A DNA stretch of 64,000 bases, from contig JANQQU010000002.1 of NCBI GenBank assembly GCA_028284905.1, positions 1 through 64,000 of the forward strand, in the 5' to 3' direction. Made by a program: the position numbers and the translations under genes. Each line of letters opens with the position of its first letter. Positions within the stretch are counted from its first letter, which is position 1. The notes under the pieces are model-generated. The model was not told where the DNA came from. It did not search any database and was given only the letters and a program-made list of their open reading frames with translations. This DNA comes from Calditrichia bacterium. GTDB lineage: Bacteria; Calditrichota; Calditrichia; RBG-13-44-9; J075. Of this stretch, positions 52,494 to 61,554 are shown piece by piece.

Positions 52494-54491
52494 TTACCTT
52501 GCTGCGGAAGCTGCCGGCACATCGGCATAATAGGCCTGTAATACCGCTTTACTTTCCTTATCCTGCACCCAAACGATGATCGCCAGATTATCATGGTTCA
52601 TCTTATCCAGACGCTGCCGCCAGCCACTGCTGCCCAGGCGGGTACCGGGTCGCTTGGCATATTCGTCCAGGTATGCCGCCAATTCGCTTTCTACAACACT
52701 CAAATCGATTGATTCGTTCAGTGCCATAGTATTGCCATTCATTTCCAGCGGTGTACCTTCCCCACCTCCCAGGAGCTTACGCACGACAAATTCATGATTC
52801 GGCACGCCATTACCGCCTTCATAGGAGACATCTGTTTCAACCAAAGCAGCGTTAAACACCGGTGTTATGCCACTCAATGCGTCTGATGAGGTTGTTTCGA
52901 TTTGCACCTCAAGACTTACCTGGTCTTTTGTGCGATCGGTTGTTGCTTTCATGGTTATGGGTGCTTGATTAGCAAGATATTTTTCAATGATCCGTTCGTA
53001 GGTTACGTAACGATTTTTCGTAACAACCGGCGGGCCTCCGCCGCCGACTTTCTCACCGTTAATATATGCCGTGGGCGTTCCGGAATTCTGGCCATAATAG
53101 GCATACCGCGCCTCGGTTGAGGTATTGGTCATCGGATCTGCGCCGGGTATATGCAAGTGATATTTTAGAATAGCCACTTTCGAACGAGGATAATAATTGC
53201 CGAGGGCCTGGTAGGCATAATTGGCGCTAACACAGGGATTACATTCCGCCCCGGTAAACATTTCCGCCAACACTACCCGGCCGCTATTCTTATCATCACC
53301 AGTAAATTCGCCCGGGGTAAAATTTGTCAGCTTCTTTGCGGTGGCAGAAATCTTTTCGTCCGCTCCTTCGGTAGAGCCATACGTTTTTTTGTGGAGAGTA
53401 TAATAGGCATCTTTAACCTTATCCGGCTTAATAACCAGCAGCCCTTGAATGTAGGCATTTAATGCTGCTTCCGTTTGTCCCTCTTTTTCGAACGCCTGAC
53501 CGAGCACATGCCAGAATTCCGTCTTCCACGGCTCAACGAAATCACTTACCCGCGCAGCCGTTTCGATAACCGCGGGATAATCTCCACCATAAAAAGCCGT
53601 TGTTGCCAGTGCGGAATTGTAAGTAACCATCTCGGTAACGGCTGTTTCCGCATCAATGGATGCAACTGCTTCGCGCGTCCATTTAGCGGCCTTATCGGTA
53701 TCGACATTTAACTTTGCCAGAAAAACAGCCGCATTGCAACGCTGACGATGATTTTCCGTGGGTTCTTCACCAAGATATTCCTTTACCGCCGTGCGCACAT
53801 AGCTTTCGATTAGCGCCTTCGCCTCGTTATCGCCGGCAGCTGTCTTCGCCCACTGTTTCAGGTTTTCGACATCTTCTCCTTCCCCACCGAGCAGTGCTGC
53901 CTTTGCGACACTCTTTAAAGCGTCGTCATATTTCTCAACGCCGGCGTAATAGATGGCGAGGCGGCCAAGCATATCAGGATTATTCTCATTTCCTTCCATC
54001 GCCTGTAATTGAAGCGGCACTGCCGCAGCCGCATCGCCACCTTGATAGCGGGCATATGCCTGCGTATCGAGAATATTTCTCAGCGTGCGGGGGCGATTGA
54101 GCGATTTTGCCCATTCAACCGCCATGTCGGCATATTTGTTAGCGGCCTCCAAACCCAGGCCACTTTCAGCAAGGTTCCAGGCGACTTCGTTATAAGCGGA
54201 GCCGCGGCGCCCTTTCGGTGCAGTCTCCAGATATTTTTCTACAGCATTCACTGCACCGCCTTCATCCTCCAATTGGATGTAAGCACGATACATCAGGCGA
54301 TAAGCCCGGTAAACATTGCCGCTCTCGGGGTATTCCTCTACAAAACTTTTTAAAGCAGTAACTTTCTCTTTGGGATCATCAATCCCGCGGGCAGCATCAT
54401 ATGCCGCTTTGTCATCCTGGGCGAAAAGCAGCCCAGCCATTACCAGCATTAGCACACTAATTAGCCTGTTGCGGATAAAGTTAGTTTTCAT
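52494..54491 (-). CDS. Exported TPR protein with thioredoxin-like domain
   Basis: A 665-residue protein with a signal peptide (cleavage near LLFAQ). Residues 30-370 are helical repeats of TPR type. Residues about 400-520 form a thioredoxin-like domain with VVLAEMFTGAECNPC (Cys417 and Cys420 as CNPC) and GTPTAYINGE, resembling redox proteins of the Omp28/thioredoxin type. A beta-rich tail follows. The CxxC suggests disulfide chemistry in the periplasm. I chose the ATG at 54491 because GGAGG stands six bases before it. It may be coupled to a short upstream frame that overlaps its start. Confidence 0.82.
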   Translation of the reverse strand: MKTNFIRNRLISVLMLVMAGLLFAQDDKAAYDAARGIDDPKEKVTALKSFVEEYPESGNVYRAYRLMYRAYIQLEDEGGAVNAVEKYLETAPKGRRGSAYNEVAWNLAESGLGLEAANKYADMAVEWAKSLNRPRTLRNILDTQAYARYQGGDAAAAVPLQLQAMEGNENNPDMLGRLAIYYAGVEKYDDALKSVAKAALLGGEGEDVENLKQWAKTAAGDNEAKALIESYVRTAVKEYLGEEPTENHRQRCNAAVFLAKLNVDTDKAAKWTREAVASIDAETAVTEMVTYNSALATTAFYGGDYPAVIETAARVSDFVEPWKTEFWHVLGQAFEKEGQTEAALNAYIQGLLVIKPDKVKDAYYTLHKKTYGSTEGADEKISATAKKLTNFTPGEFTGDDKNSGRVVLAEMFTGAECNPCVSANYAYQALGNYYPRSKVAILKYHLHIPGADPMTNTSTEARYAYYGQNSGTPTAYINGEKVGGGGPPVVTKNRYVTYERIIEKYLANQAPITMKATTDRTKDQVSLEVQIETTSSDALSGITPVFNAALVETDVSYEGGNGVPNHEFVVRKLLGGGEGTPLEMNGNTMALNESIDLSVVESELAAYLDEYAKRPGTRLGSSGWRQRLDKMNHDNLAIIVWVQDKESKAVLQAYYADVPAASAAR

Positions 54492-54666
54492 ATAAAGCCT
54501 CCAAATCATAGGTATCCGGCCGCTGGCCGATTACAAGGTAGTTGATACATCTATGTGGAATGTTCAAAAATTGTTGGTGGGAAGCGCCGGGTCGTAATAA
54601 AGCATTTTCCAAAATCTTAAAACGACCGTTGGCCAAAACACTGCGGCTTTCCGCGGGAAAGCGCAT
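54481..54666 (-). CDS. Possible small protein overlapping the TPR-thioredoxin start
   Basis: A 61-codon frame starting at an ATG preceded by GGAGGG four bases earlier and ending TAA inside the next gene, which it overlaps by 11 bases. The product (MRFPAESRSVLANGRFKILE...DLEALYEN) matches no family I know. The ribosome-binding site and the overlap argue for translational coupling; the small size and lack of homology argue for caution. Confidence 0.4.
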   Translation of the reverse strand: MRFPAESRSVLANGRFKILENALLRPGASHQQFLNIPHRCINYLVIGQRPDTYDLEALYEN

Positions 54667-54753
54667 AATGCCCTCCGTTGCTGCCGTACATAAGAAACCA
54701 GCCACTACCAGGAAGCAATGGCGGGATTATAATGGCAAATTCAGTTTCCGAAA

Positions 54754-55017
54754 CTAACTAAGACTGCGTTGGCGAAACATGATCGGAATGTGTCTGTCAG
54801 TCGGCTGACCGATATGATACAACTGCCAGTTCGGGTCGTAATTACTAATCATCTCTTTCATGAAACGAACCCGCTCTTCCACCGTGCTCGCTTTTCCATG
54901 CCAGTCGAACAACTCGACACGATAATTATACCGCCGCTTTTCCCCATTCACCTTTACTTCTACTTCAATAAGCTTGTGGGAATCCATTTCCGGAACCTGG
55001 ATACAGATATCTGCCAT
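54754..55017 (-). CDS. Small conserved-looking hypothetical protein
   Basis: An 87-residue soluble protein, MADICIQVPEMDSHKLIEVE..., with RYNYRVELFDW and VRFMKEMISNYDPNWQLYHI. No family is recognised. A strong Shine-Dalgarno (AAGGAG) precedes the ATG. It lies upstream of the TPR-thioredoxin protein on the same strand. The mix of charged residues and Trp/Tyr suggests a folded cytoplasmic domain. Confidence 0.7.
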   Translation of the reverse strand: MADICIQVPEMDSHKLIEVEVKVNGEKRRYNYRVELFDWHGKASTVEERVRFMKEMISNYDPNWQLYHIGQPTDRHIPIMFRQRSLS

Positions 55018-55227
55018 ATTAAACTCCTTAAAATTTGTTGTGCACCCTTCTTAATGATATTGCTTCCTCATTAAAAAAACAATTAGGAAATGTCTCTTAA
55101 CCTTTTTAGATGGCGTCTCTTTCTCCGGGTATTTTTTGCCGATCAATAATCAAACGGGGGAAATTGTTTTGGGTTTCATTAATTTAACGCCAGGCTTTAT
55201 TTTTGTCCGGGCCAAGCGTTGAAGATT

Positions 55228-55445
55228 AATTCGGAATTTCGAATGCGGAATTCAGAACCCAGAATGCGGAATTCGGAATTTCGAATGCGGAATTTCAAAT
55301 GCGGAATGCGGATTAAAATTGCAACCACTACCACCATTGCATCTGCAAGGATCAAAATTAACACGTCAATATTAATACGATGAGCAAATAGCTGTAAACA
55401 TTCAAAAATTAATTCGGAATTCCGAATTCGAAATTCCGAATTTGA
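55228..55445. repeat. GGAATTTCGAATGCGGAATT word repeats around a gene remnant
   Basis: Iterated GGAATTC/GAATGCGG words at 55228-55303 and again at 55408-55445 flank a permease remnant. They are of the same family as 16781-16849. The surrounding spacer (55018-55446) contains no other gene. Confidence 0.85.
55311..55397 (-). pseudogene. Remnant of an FtsX-type permease 3' end
   Basis: The minus strand encodes LQLFAHRINIDVLILILADA and VVVVAILI, clearly similar to the end of the intact neighbour (LQSFAYRINIDVLTLMFAGL, AIVVAILT). The fragment has no start and runs into repeat sequence. It is a decayed partial copy of the permease gene. Confidence 0.8.
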
Positions 55446-55446
55446 A

Positions 55447-57858
55447 TCATTCGTAGCGTAGCGCATCTACCGGGTTGCTTCTCGCTGCTTTGATTGCCTG
55501 GTAACCGATCGTCAGAATTGCAACTACTATCGCTAATAAACCGGCGAACATTAACGTTAGCACATCGATATTAATACGATAGGCAAATGACTGCAGCCAT
55601 TGATTCATTGCCAGATAAGCCACTGGTGCCGAAACGACGCCAGCCAGCAGCACCAATTTCAGAAATTCGCCGGAAAGCAATACGAAAATGCTGGTAATAG
55701 AGGCACCAAGCACCTTTCGAATACCGATTTCCTTAGTGCGACGCTCGGCGGTATAAGCGGCCAGGCCAAACAGCCCCAGGCAGGCAATCACGATCGCTAT
55801 CAGGGAAAAAACACCGATAATTTTTTCTACCTGCATTTCCGCCTTATAAAAACCGGCGATATCTTCATCGAGAAAAGAATATTCAAAGGGATGATCGGGA
55901 TCGAAGGTATTCATAACGCTTTCCAAATGCGCAATTGTTTCCGGAAAATTTTCCGGTTTTACCTTTACAGCCAATTCGTAAAATTGATCCGGCCAGTAAA
56001 GCATTACCAGCGGCCGGATGTCGCTTTGAAGGGTTCGATTATGGAAATCCTTGACGACCCCAATGACCGGACTTTCCAAACGATAAATACCCAGTGGAAA
56101 GCGCTTTCCAATAATTGCCTCGGGATCATTATATCCGAGCATTTTCATCGCTGTTTCGTTGATGATATAGGCATTCATACTATCCACTGCTGTTCCGGTT
56201 TGAAAATTCCGCCCGGCAAGCAGTTCCAGCCCAAACTGTTCAATGAAATCCCCATCGATGCTGTTAATGGCAATCGAAAAGGAGTTCCCTTGGTCGCGGG
56301 TCCCGGGATATAAAGCGGTTACAAAATTATACTCACCAATTGGCGATTTAAAGCAGGCGGCTGTACCAAGCACATTCGCATGCCTGTTCAGCTCGTGTTT
56401 AACGGTCTCATAGCGCTCCTGCACCTTATCGGCATTAATCGGCAGGCTGACAGAAAACGCTTTTTCAAATCCCAGCGGCGCAGTCATCATATATTGTAAT
56501 TGATTACGGACAATCAGCGTGCCGATGATCAGGGCAATCGAGATTGTGAACTGGAGAACCACCAGGTATTTGCGCAACACATTCGGGCGCAAACCACTGC
56601 CTTTCCCGGAAAATCCCCGTCCTTTTAAAGTTGTCGCCGGGCGGGCGGCTGCAAGAAAAAGCGCCGGATAAAGTCCGGAGAGCCCACCAATGATTACTGC
56701 TGCCAACAGCAGCAGCAGCAATAGCTTGCCATAGCCAAGAATGGCCACATCTAATGGCTTGCCGATAAGTGCCGAGAAATAAGGCATCACCAGTTCGATC
56801 ATCGCTAGAGCGAGGGCAAGAGAGAGGAACGTTAACAGTACCGCCTCGCCGAGGAACTGACCGATCAGTTGAGATTTAACCGCGCCAAGCACTTTACGTA
56901 CACCGACCTCCCTGGTACGATGCAGCGAACGGGCTGTCGTCAGGTTCATAAAATTGATCGCGGCGATGAGCAGAATAAATCCGCCGATAGTAGCAATAAT
57001 CCATAGATTGCTTCGCGAATTATTCTCCCAGTAATCGCCGGCAATTTCCGGCGTCAGGTGGATATCCGTAATCGGTTGATAAACGATTCGGCGGGGAATC
57101 TCCCGCAATTTGCCTCCATGTTTATCCATAAAACCGGCGGTTTTTTCCGCAAACGCTTCAGGATCACTACCCGGCGCAAGCGCCACATAAGTATAGTGGG
57201 AAGTATACATTCCCCATTGATCCTGGCGATACTCGAATGTTTCATAATCATCGAGTGCGCTGAAAGCGACCAAACAGTTAAATTGCAAGTGAGAATTCAC
57301 CGGCAGATCTTCAATAACCGCGCGAACCTGAAAGTCATATGTGTTATCATAGGTGAGGATTTTACCCAGAGGGTTTTCTTCGCCGAAGTATTTTTCTGCC
57401 AGCGATTTCGTCAGCACAATATCGTTCGGGCGGGTCAATAATCCGTCACGATTTCCCTGAAGCAGCTTGAAGGAAAAAATCTCAAAAACAGCCGGATCTG
57501 CAAACGCAAAGCCACTCTCGTAAATCTTTTTCTCATCCACCGAGAACATCACACTTTCCTGAAAGAGGAATCGCCCGATTGCCCCAATCTCCGGATAATC
57601 CGCCTGCAGCTGAGGGGCGAGCGGAATTGGCGTCTGTGCACCCCATAAGGTGCCACTGGGACGTTCACTTTCAATCGTTACCCGATAGACATTCTCGACA
57701 TTTTCATAGAATGTGTCATAACTGGTTTCCTGCAGCACATATAGACCAATCAGCAAACAGCAGGTAATACCAACGGCCAGCCCGAAAACGTTGATCAACG
57801 AGTAAATCTTTTGCCGGGCGAGGTTGCGGAAAGCGATTTTAAGATAATTTCGCAGCAT
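55447..57858 (-). CDS. FtsX/MacB-type ABC permease, duplicated-domain form
   Basis: A membrane protein of 803 residues with two FtsX modules. Each has a MacB-like periplasmic domain after a first helix and three more helices: FRNLARQKIYSLINVFGL at the N-terminus, then INFMNLTTARSLHRTREVGV, then QFTISIALIIGTL, and TAERRTKEIGIRKVLGAS near the end. The size and plan match the duplicated orphan permeases described in Acidobacteria, which lack a fused or adjacent ATPase. It is in tandem with a paralogue 17 bases upstream. Shine-Dalgarno AAGGAGAA. It is probably involved in export or envelope maintenance, with the ATPase supplied from elsewhere, perhaps from 47357-48022. Confidence 0.92.
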   Translation of the reverse strand: MLRNYLKIAFRNLARQKIYSLINVFGLAVGITCCLLIGLYVLQETSYDTFYENVENVYRVTIESERPSGTLWGAQTPIPLAPQLQADYPEIGAIGRFLFQESVMFSVDEKKIYESGFAFADPAVFEIFSFKLLQGNRDGLLTRPNDIVLTKSLAEKYFGEENPLGKILTYDNTYDFQVRAVIEDLPVNSHLQFNCLVAFSALDDYETFEYRQDQWGMYTSHYTYVALAPGSDPEAFAEKTAGFMDKHGGKLREIPRRIVYQPITDIHLTPEIAGDYWENNSRSNLWIIATIGGFILLIAAINFMNLTTARSLHRTREVGVRKVLGAVKSQLIGQFLGEAVLLTFLSLALALAMIELVMPYFSALIGKPLDVAILGYGKLLLLLLLAAVIIGGLSGLYPALFLAAARPATTLKGRGFSGKGSGLRPNVLRKYLVVLQFTISIALIIGTLIVRNQLQYMMTAPLGFEKAFSVSLPINADKVQERYETVKHELNRHANVLGTAACFKSPIGEYNFVTALYPGTRDQGNSFSIAINSIDGDFIEQFGLELLAGRNFQTGTAVDSMNAYIINETAMKMLGYNDPEAIIGKRFPLGIYRLESPVIGVVKDFHNRTLQSDIRPLVMLYWPDQFYELAVKVKPENFPETIAHLESVMNTFDPDHPFEYSFLDEDIAGFYKAEMQVEKIIGVFSLIAIVIACLGLFGLAAYTAERRTKEIGIRKVLGASITSIFVLLSGEFLKLVLLAGVVSAPVAYLAMNQWLQSFAYRINIDVLTLMFAGLLAIVVAILTIGYQAIKAARSNPVDALRYE

Positions 57859-57875
57859 ACTATTCTCCTTCCCTT

Positions 57876-60305
57876 TTACTCATACCTTAAGGCGTCTACC
57901 GGGTTAGCCAAAGCGGCGCGCACAGCCTGGTAAGCAATGGTTAGCAATGCGACCAACAATGCCAGCCCGGCGGCCAGTAGAAAGATTGTCGGTTGAATAT
58001 CGATCCGGTAAGCAAAGGCTGTCAGCCAGTTGCTCATCAGCCAGTAAGCGATTGGTGAAGCAATCAATGCCGCGACAGCTATCAACAGGAGAAAATCCCG
58101 GGTAAGCAAAAGAATGATATTATTAACGGTCGCACCAAGCACTTTCCGCACGCCGATTTCCTTTGTGCGTTGTTCCGCAGTATAAGCGGCCAATCCAAAC
58201 AAACCAAGGCAGGCGACAAATATCGCGAGCAAGGAGAATACCCCGACGATATTGACGACATTCTCTTCCTGTGCATAAAGCGCGGCGATATCTTCATCGA
58301 GAAAAGTGTATTGGAAAGGATAATCCGGGGAAAATTCCGCCCAAACGCCACGCATATGATCCAGCGTTTGCGGGATTTCTGCCGATTTTATCTTCACCGA
58401 GAACTGGTTAAAAAAGCGTGGCCAATGCATGATTACAACCGGCTCGATAGCCTGGTGCATTGTGGCGACATGAAAGTTTTTTACTACACCGATAATAGTT
58501 CCATCGATGCGATTGATACCGGAGGACAATACCCTGCCGAGCGCCTCTTCCGGATGACTATAACCCAGGCGAGCCAGGGTGGCTTCGTTGATGATAAAGG
58601 CTTCCCGCACATCACTGGCAAGATTTTCCGAAAAATTGCGTCCAGCTAACAGTTCCATGCCATAAAAATCGAGGTACTCGGTATCAATAATTTTAATGTG
58701 GATGCCAAAACTGCCCCCGGCTTCCCGGCCATTCGGATAGGCGGAAGTGCTAAAACCATATTCACTGAGCGGTGAATTCATTCCGGCCGTTACCGCAAAC
58801 ACATTCGGATGACTGAGGAATTCATGGGTAACCACATCGATCCGACTTTCCAGGGAATCGTCATGAATCGGAATGTTCACTGTATAGGCTTTCTCGAAGC
58901 CTAATTCTGCATCCTGCATGTAGCGCAATTGTTCCTGGGTAATCAGGGTGCCGCTAATTAACAGAATTGTTAAAGCAAATTGTGTTACGACCAGCAGACG
59001 ACGCAATCCGAATATGTTCGTTAAGCGTTGCCAGAGGGTGCTGCTCGCGGTACCGCGCTGGGATGTATTTCCCTTAAGCGTTTCTACCGGCTGATAGGCG
59101 GAAAGGAATAACGCCGGGTAAATACCCGCAAAGATGCCGGTAAGTAAGGTAAAACCAAAAAGGGCGAAGATTGTCCAAGTATTATTCTGTAAGGAAAATT
59201 CAATCGGCGTAGACACCAGCTCGGAGAAGGCCGGCAGCACCAGTTCAACCGCCGCTAACGAGATGAGCATTGCCAATATCGCCAGCAGCAACGACTCTCC
59301 GATAAATTGCCCGATCAGCTGCAATCGCTGCGCGCCAAGCACTTTCCGTACGCCAACCTCCCGGGCACGGCGGATCGATCTGGCAGTCGTCAAATTCATA
59401 AAATTGATGCAGGCGATCAACAGAATAAACGCCCCGATAGTTGCGATGATCATCAGGTTGGAAATATGATTACCAGGGCCGATTTCGTCATCAATATGCG
59501 AATAGAGATAGATATCCTGCATGGGCGTGAGAAATGCTCGGCGGGCACGATCCGGACGCTTGCGGGAGTGTTTATCCATAAAGGTAGAGAGCTTTTCTTC
59601 AAACGCTGCAGCCGAAATATTTTCCGGCAGCAAGAGGTAAGTATACAACGATGTATACATGCCCCACTGGTTTAAGGGAAAACCCATAAAATCATCGGTT
59701 AACGCCATACCGGAAAAGATCATCTCAAATCGAAAATGGGAGTTCACCGGCACATCGGCGATAACTGCCGTAACGGTAAAATCGTATTCATTTTGATATG
59801 TGAGCACTTCTCCCAAAGGATTTTTCGTGCCGAAGTATTTTTCTGCCGCGGATGCGGTTAGCACAACTGAGCGGGGATCATTCAATAAAGCCTCTGCACT
59901 GCCCTGGATAACCTCATAGCTGAAGATCTCGAAAAAGTCCGGATCGGCAAAGATAATATCATCCTGAAAAAACTTTCTGTCCCGAACACTCACCAAATCA
60001 TTTTCCGTGAAGTAAATGCGGGCGATTTTTGCGACTTCCGGATAATCCGCCTGCAATTGCGCTGCTAATGGAAAGGGGGTATTGGCATTGCTGTAAACCC
60101 CTTCCGGCGTGGTATTTTCTACCGAAACACGGTAAATCTGCGGGCCGTTCTCGTGGTAAGTATCGTAGTTGGTTTCCTGAAGAACGTAAAGTGCGATGAG
60201 CAAACAACAGGTCATTCCCAGGGCAAGGCCGAGAATGTTGATTAAGGAATAGGTCTTTTGCTTGGTAAGGTTGCGAAAGGCAATTTTCAGATAGTTTTTA
60301 AACAT
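57876..60305 (-). CDS. FtsX/MacB-type ABC permease, tandem paralogue
   Basis: The first gene of the pair, 809 residues, with the same two-module plan: FRNLTKQKTYSLINILGL, INFMNLTTARSIRRAREVGV, QFALTILLISGTL and TAEQRTKEIGVRKVLGAT. It is similar to its neighbour along the full length but diverged. AAGGAGACG precedes the ATG. The two form an operon (17-base gap). Both C-termini end with NPVDALRYE, the usual FtsX tail, so neither is truncated. The transported substrate is unknown. Confidence 0.92.
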   Translation of the reverse strand: MFKNYLKIAFRNLTKQKTYSLINILGLALGMTCCLLIALYVLQETNYDTYHENGPQIYRVSVENTTPEGVYSNANTPFPLAAQLQADYPEVAKIARIYFTENDLVSVRDRKFFQDDIIFADPDFFEIFSYEVIQGSAEALLNDPRSVVLTASAAEKYFGTKNPLGEVLTYQNEYDFTVTAVIADVPVNSHFRFEMIFSGMALTDDFMGFPLNQWGMYTSLYTYLLLPENISAAAFEEKLSTFMDKHSRKRPDRARRAFLTPMQDIYLYSHIDDEIGPGNHISNLMIIATIGAFILLIACINFMNLTTARSIRRAREVGVRKVLGAQRLQLIGQFIGESLLLAILAMLISLAAVELVLPAFSELVSTPIEFSLQNNTWTIFALFGFTLLTGIFAGIYPALFLSAYQPVETLKGNTSQRGTASSTLWQRLTNIFGLRRLLVVTQFALTILLISGTLITQEQLRYMQDAELGFEKAYTVNIPIHDDSLESRIDVVTHEFLSHPNVFAVTAGMNSPLSEYGFSTSAYPNGREAGGSFGIHIKIIDTEYLDFYGMELLAGRNFSENLASDVREAFIINEATLARLGYSHPEEALGRVLSSGINRIDGTIIGVVKNFHVATMHQAIEPVVIMHWPRFFNQFSVKIKSAEIPQTLDHMRGVWAEFSPDYPFQYTFLDEDIAALYAQEENVVNIVGVFSLLAIFVACLGLFGLAAYTAEQRTKEIGVRKVLGATVNNIILLLTRDFLLLIAVAALIASPIAYWLMSNWLTAFAYRIDIQPTIFLLAAGLALLVALLTIAYQAVRAALANPVDALRYE

Positions 60306-60363
60306 GGCGTCTCCTTATATCGGTAATGATCCGGCAGTGCTTTCGTTTTTCGTTCGCCGAATT

Positions 60364-60388
60364 CGAACAACGATCAACGAACAACGAA
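60364..60388. repeat. AACGATCAACGAAC word repeat, second copy
   Basis: The same iterated words as at 99-140, here in the 287-base spacer between the permease pair and the beta-barrel gene. Confidence 0.7.
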
Positions 60389-60520
60389 AGAGACTAATTC
60401 AAGAATCATACCAAACGTTTTTAGGCGAGAATCGAAGTAATTTCGGGATTTACTGTGTACGCTGAAAACACATTGGTGTGCATTTTCGAACAGTTTTATG
60501 GATGGAGATCGCTTTCATAT

Positions 60521-60563
60521 GAAAACCCCTCACCAGCGATGAATCTGCCGGAAAGGGGTTTTC
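60521..60563. terminator. Terminator of the beta-barrel gene
   Basis: GAAAACCCCT (60521-60530) pairs with AGGGGTTTTC (60554-60563). It lies 30 bases after the stop of the minus-strand gene at 60593. Confidence 0.75.
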
Positions 60564-60592
60564 TTCTTCTATTACGGGAAAATGTTTAGTGC

Positions 60593-61165
60593 TTACCAGG
60601 CAATACCAAACTTCAGTAAATCGATATCAAGCGCCATGCCGGAGCCGGAAATAGTATCACCGGAGTTATCCTCGATACTGCCCCAGGTTTTACCCATGCT
60701 AAAGCTGGTGCCCCAGAAAAATCCATCCTTGGAAATCACCCGGTAACCAAAACCGAAAAGTACAGAGTTGGAAGAACCGGAAACCGAACCAAACTCATCG
60801 GAGCCACTGCCATGCATATAGTGCCAGCCGGCCTGCGCAAAGAATCCGGATTGTTTTTCGTTAAAAAAACGCCGGTAGTTAACGCCGGTCATAAACAGAT
60901 TGACATCGACATTATCTTCATCGTCGATGGAAAAGGGATTGTGCGCATACTGAACAGGGATATTGATTTCCGCTTTTTTATCCACATTCCAGAGATTGAT
61001 TTCTCCTGATCCCCACTGGAATAAAGCCAACACCGGATTGATGGCAACACCCATCTTTTTTCCATGGCTTTCATCATTGAAGTTAAAATTTGTATTTGAT
61101 TGTGCAAAACCAGTACTGCTGAATAAAAACATCGCTAAAGCTGCTGTGAAAAGAATCTTTTTCAT
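60593..61165 (-). CDS. Small outer-membrane beta-barrel protein
   Basis: A 190-residue exported protein with a clean signal peptide (MKKILFTAALAMFLFSSTGF, then AQ). The mature part consists of alternating strands (MGVAINPVLALFQWGSGE, GVNYRRFFNEKQSGFFAQAG, SVLFGFGYRVISKDGFFWGT), consistent with an eight-stranded barrel. No family is assigned. The start at 61165 has AAGGAG upstream; the longer frame from 61195 lacks this. A single gene with its own terminator. Confidence 0.8.
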   Translation of the reverse strand: MKKILFTAALAMFLFSSTGFAQSNTNFNFNDESHGKKMGVAINPVLALFQWGSGEINLWNVDKKAEINIPVQYAHNPFSIDDEDNVDVNLFMTGVNYRRFFNEKQSGFFAQAGWHYMHGSGSDEFGSVSGSSNSVLFGFGYRVISKDGFFWGTSFSMGKTWGSIEDNSGDTISGSGMALDIDLLKFGIAW

Positions 61166-61343
61166 GGTGACTACTCCTTCATTAAATAAACCCAATTAAG
61201 TTATATCCTCTACAGCCGCTGATAACGCGATTTACGTGCCATGGTATGCCAAACTACTCTAAAAGCACCTAACTCTATAAAAAACAACAACCATGAAAAA
61301 CACTACAATAAAACATGGTTAACACAACATTGTTTACAATCGA

Positions 61344-61382
61344 CAAAAATGTCGACATTTTGTATTTTTTACCCATCATTCC
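61344..61382. promoter_or_regulatory. Possible duplicated operator/promoter segment
   Basis: A near-palindrome ACAAAAATGTCGACATTTTGT (61343-61363) and the following TGTAT resemble the region just before the XRE gene (GTTGACATTTGGTATACAAT). The 9-mer CAAAAATGT occurs at 61344-61352 and again at 61490-61498, on both sides of the hairpin string. Confidence 0.45.
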
Positions 61383-61487
61383 GCCCCGGACTTTACGTCC
61401 GGGGCTAGGAGGTGTCGCCCTTGCAGGGCTTTATCCAATTTTTAGGTCCGAAGGACCGGCATATGCTAGCCAGGTGCATACAGCACC
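61383..61487. repeat. String of hairpins, second copy
   Basis: Successive hairpins GCCCCGGAC/GTCCGGGGC (61383-61405), GCCC/GGGC (61417-61429), GGTCC-GAA-GGACC (61445-61457), GCATATGC (61459-61466) and GGTGC-ATACA-GCACC (61473-61487) lie between the beta-barrel gene and the XRE promoter. The arrangement is like 11441-11588, though the stems differ. Confidence 0.88.
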
Positions 61488-61507
61488 GGCAAAAATGTAA
61501 ACAATAG

Positions 61508-61536
61508 TTGACATTTGGTATACAATACGCTACATT
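61508..61536 (+). promoter_or_regulatory. Sigma70-type promoter of the XRE gene
   Basis: TTGACA (61508-61513), a 17-base spacer and TACATT (61531-61536) make a near-consensus promoter. It is followed by an AAGGAGG Shine-Dalgarno (61542-61548). Confidence 0.8.
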
Positions 61537-61554
61537 TCGTTAAGGAGGTTTGCA

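Noticed and set aside
55197-55466. 89-residue minus-strand frame as a real gene
   Set aside because: It begins inside the permease 3' end in another frame and consists of repeat words (RIRNSEF) around a permease fragment; better explained as repeat plus pseudogene.
61315-61500. 61-residue frame over the hairpin string
   Set aside because: Translated hairpins (PPRTLRPGLGGVALAGL) with no ribosome site; the region is a structured repeat and promoter.
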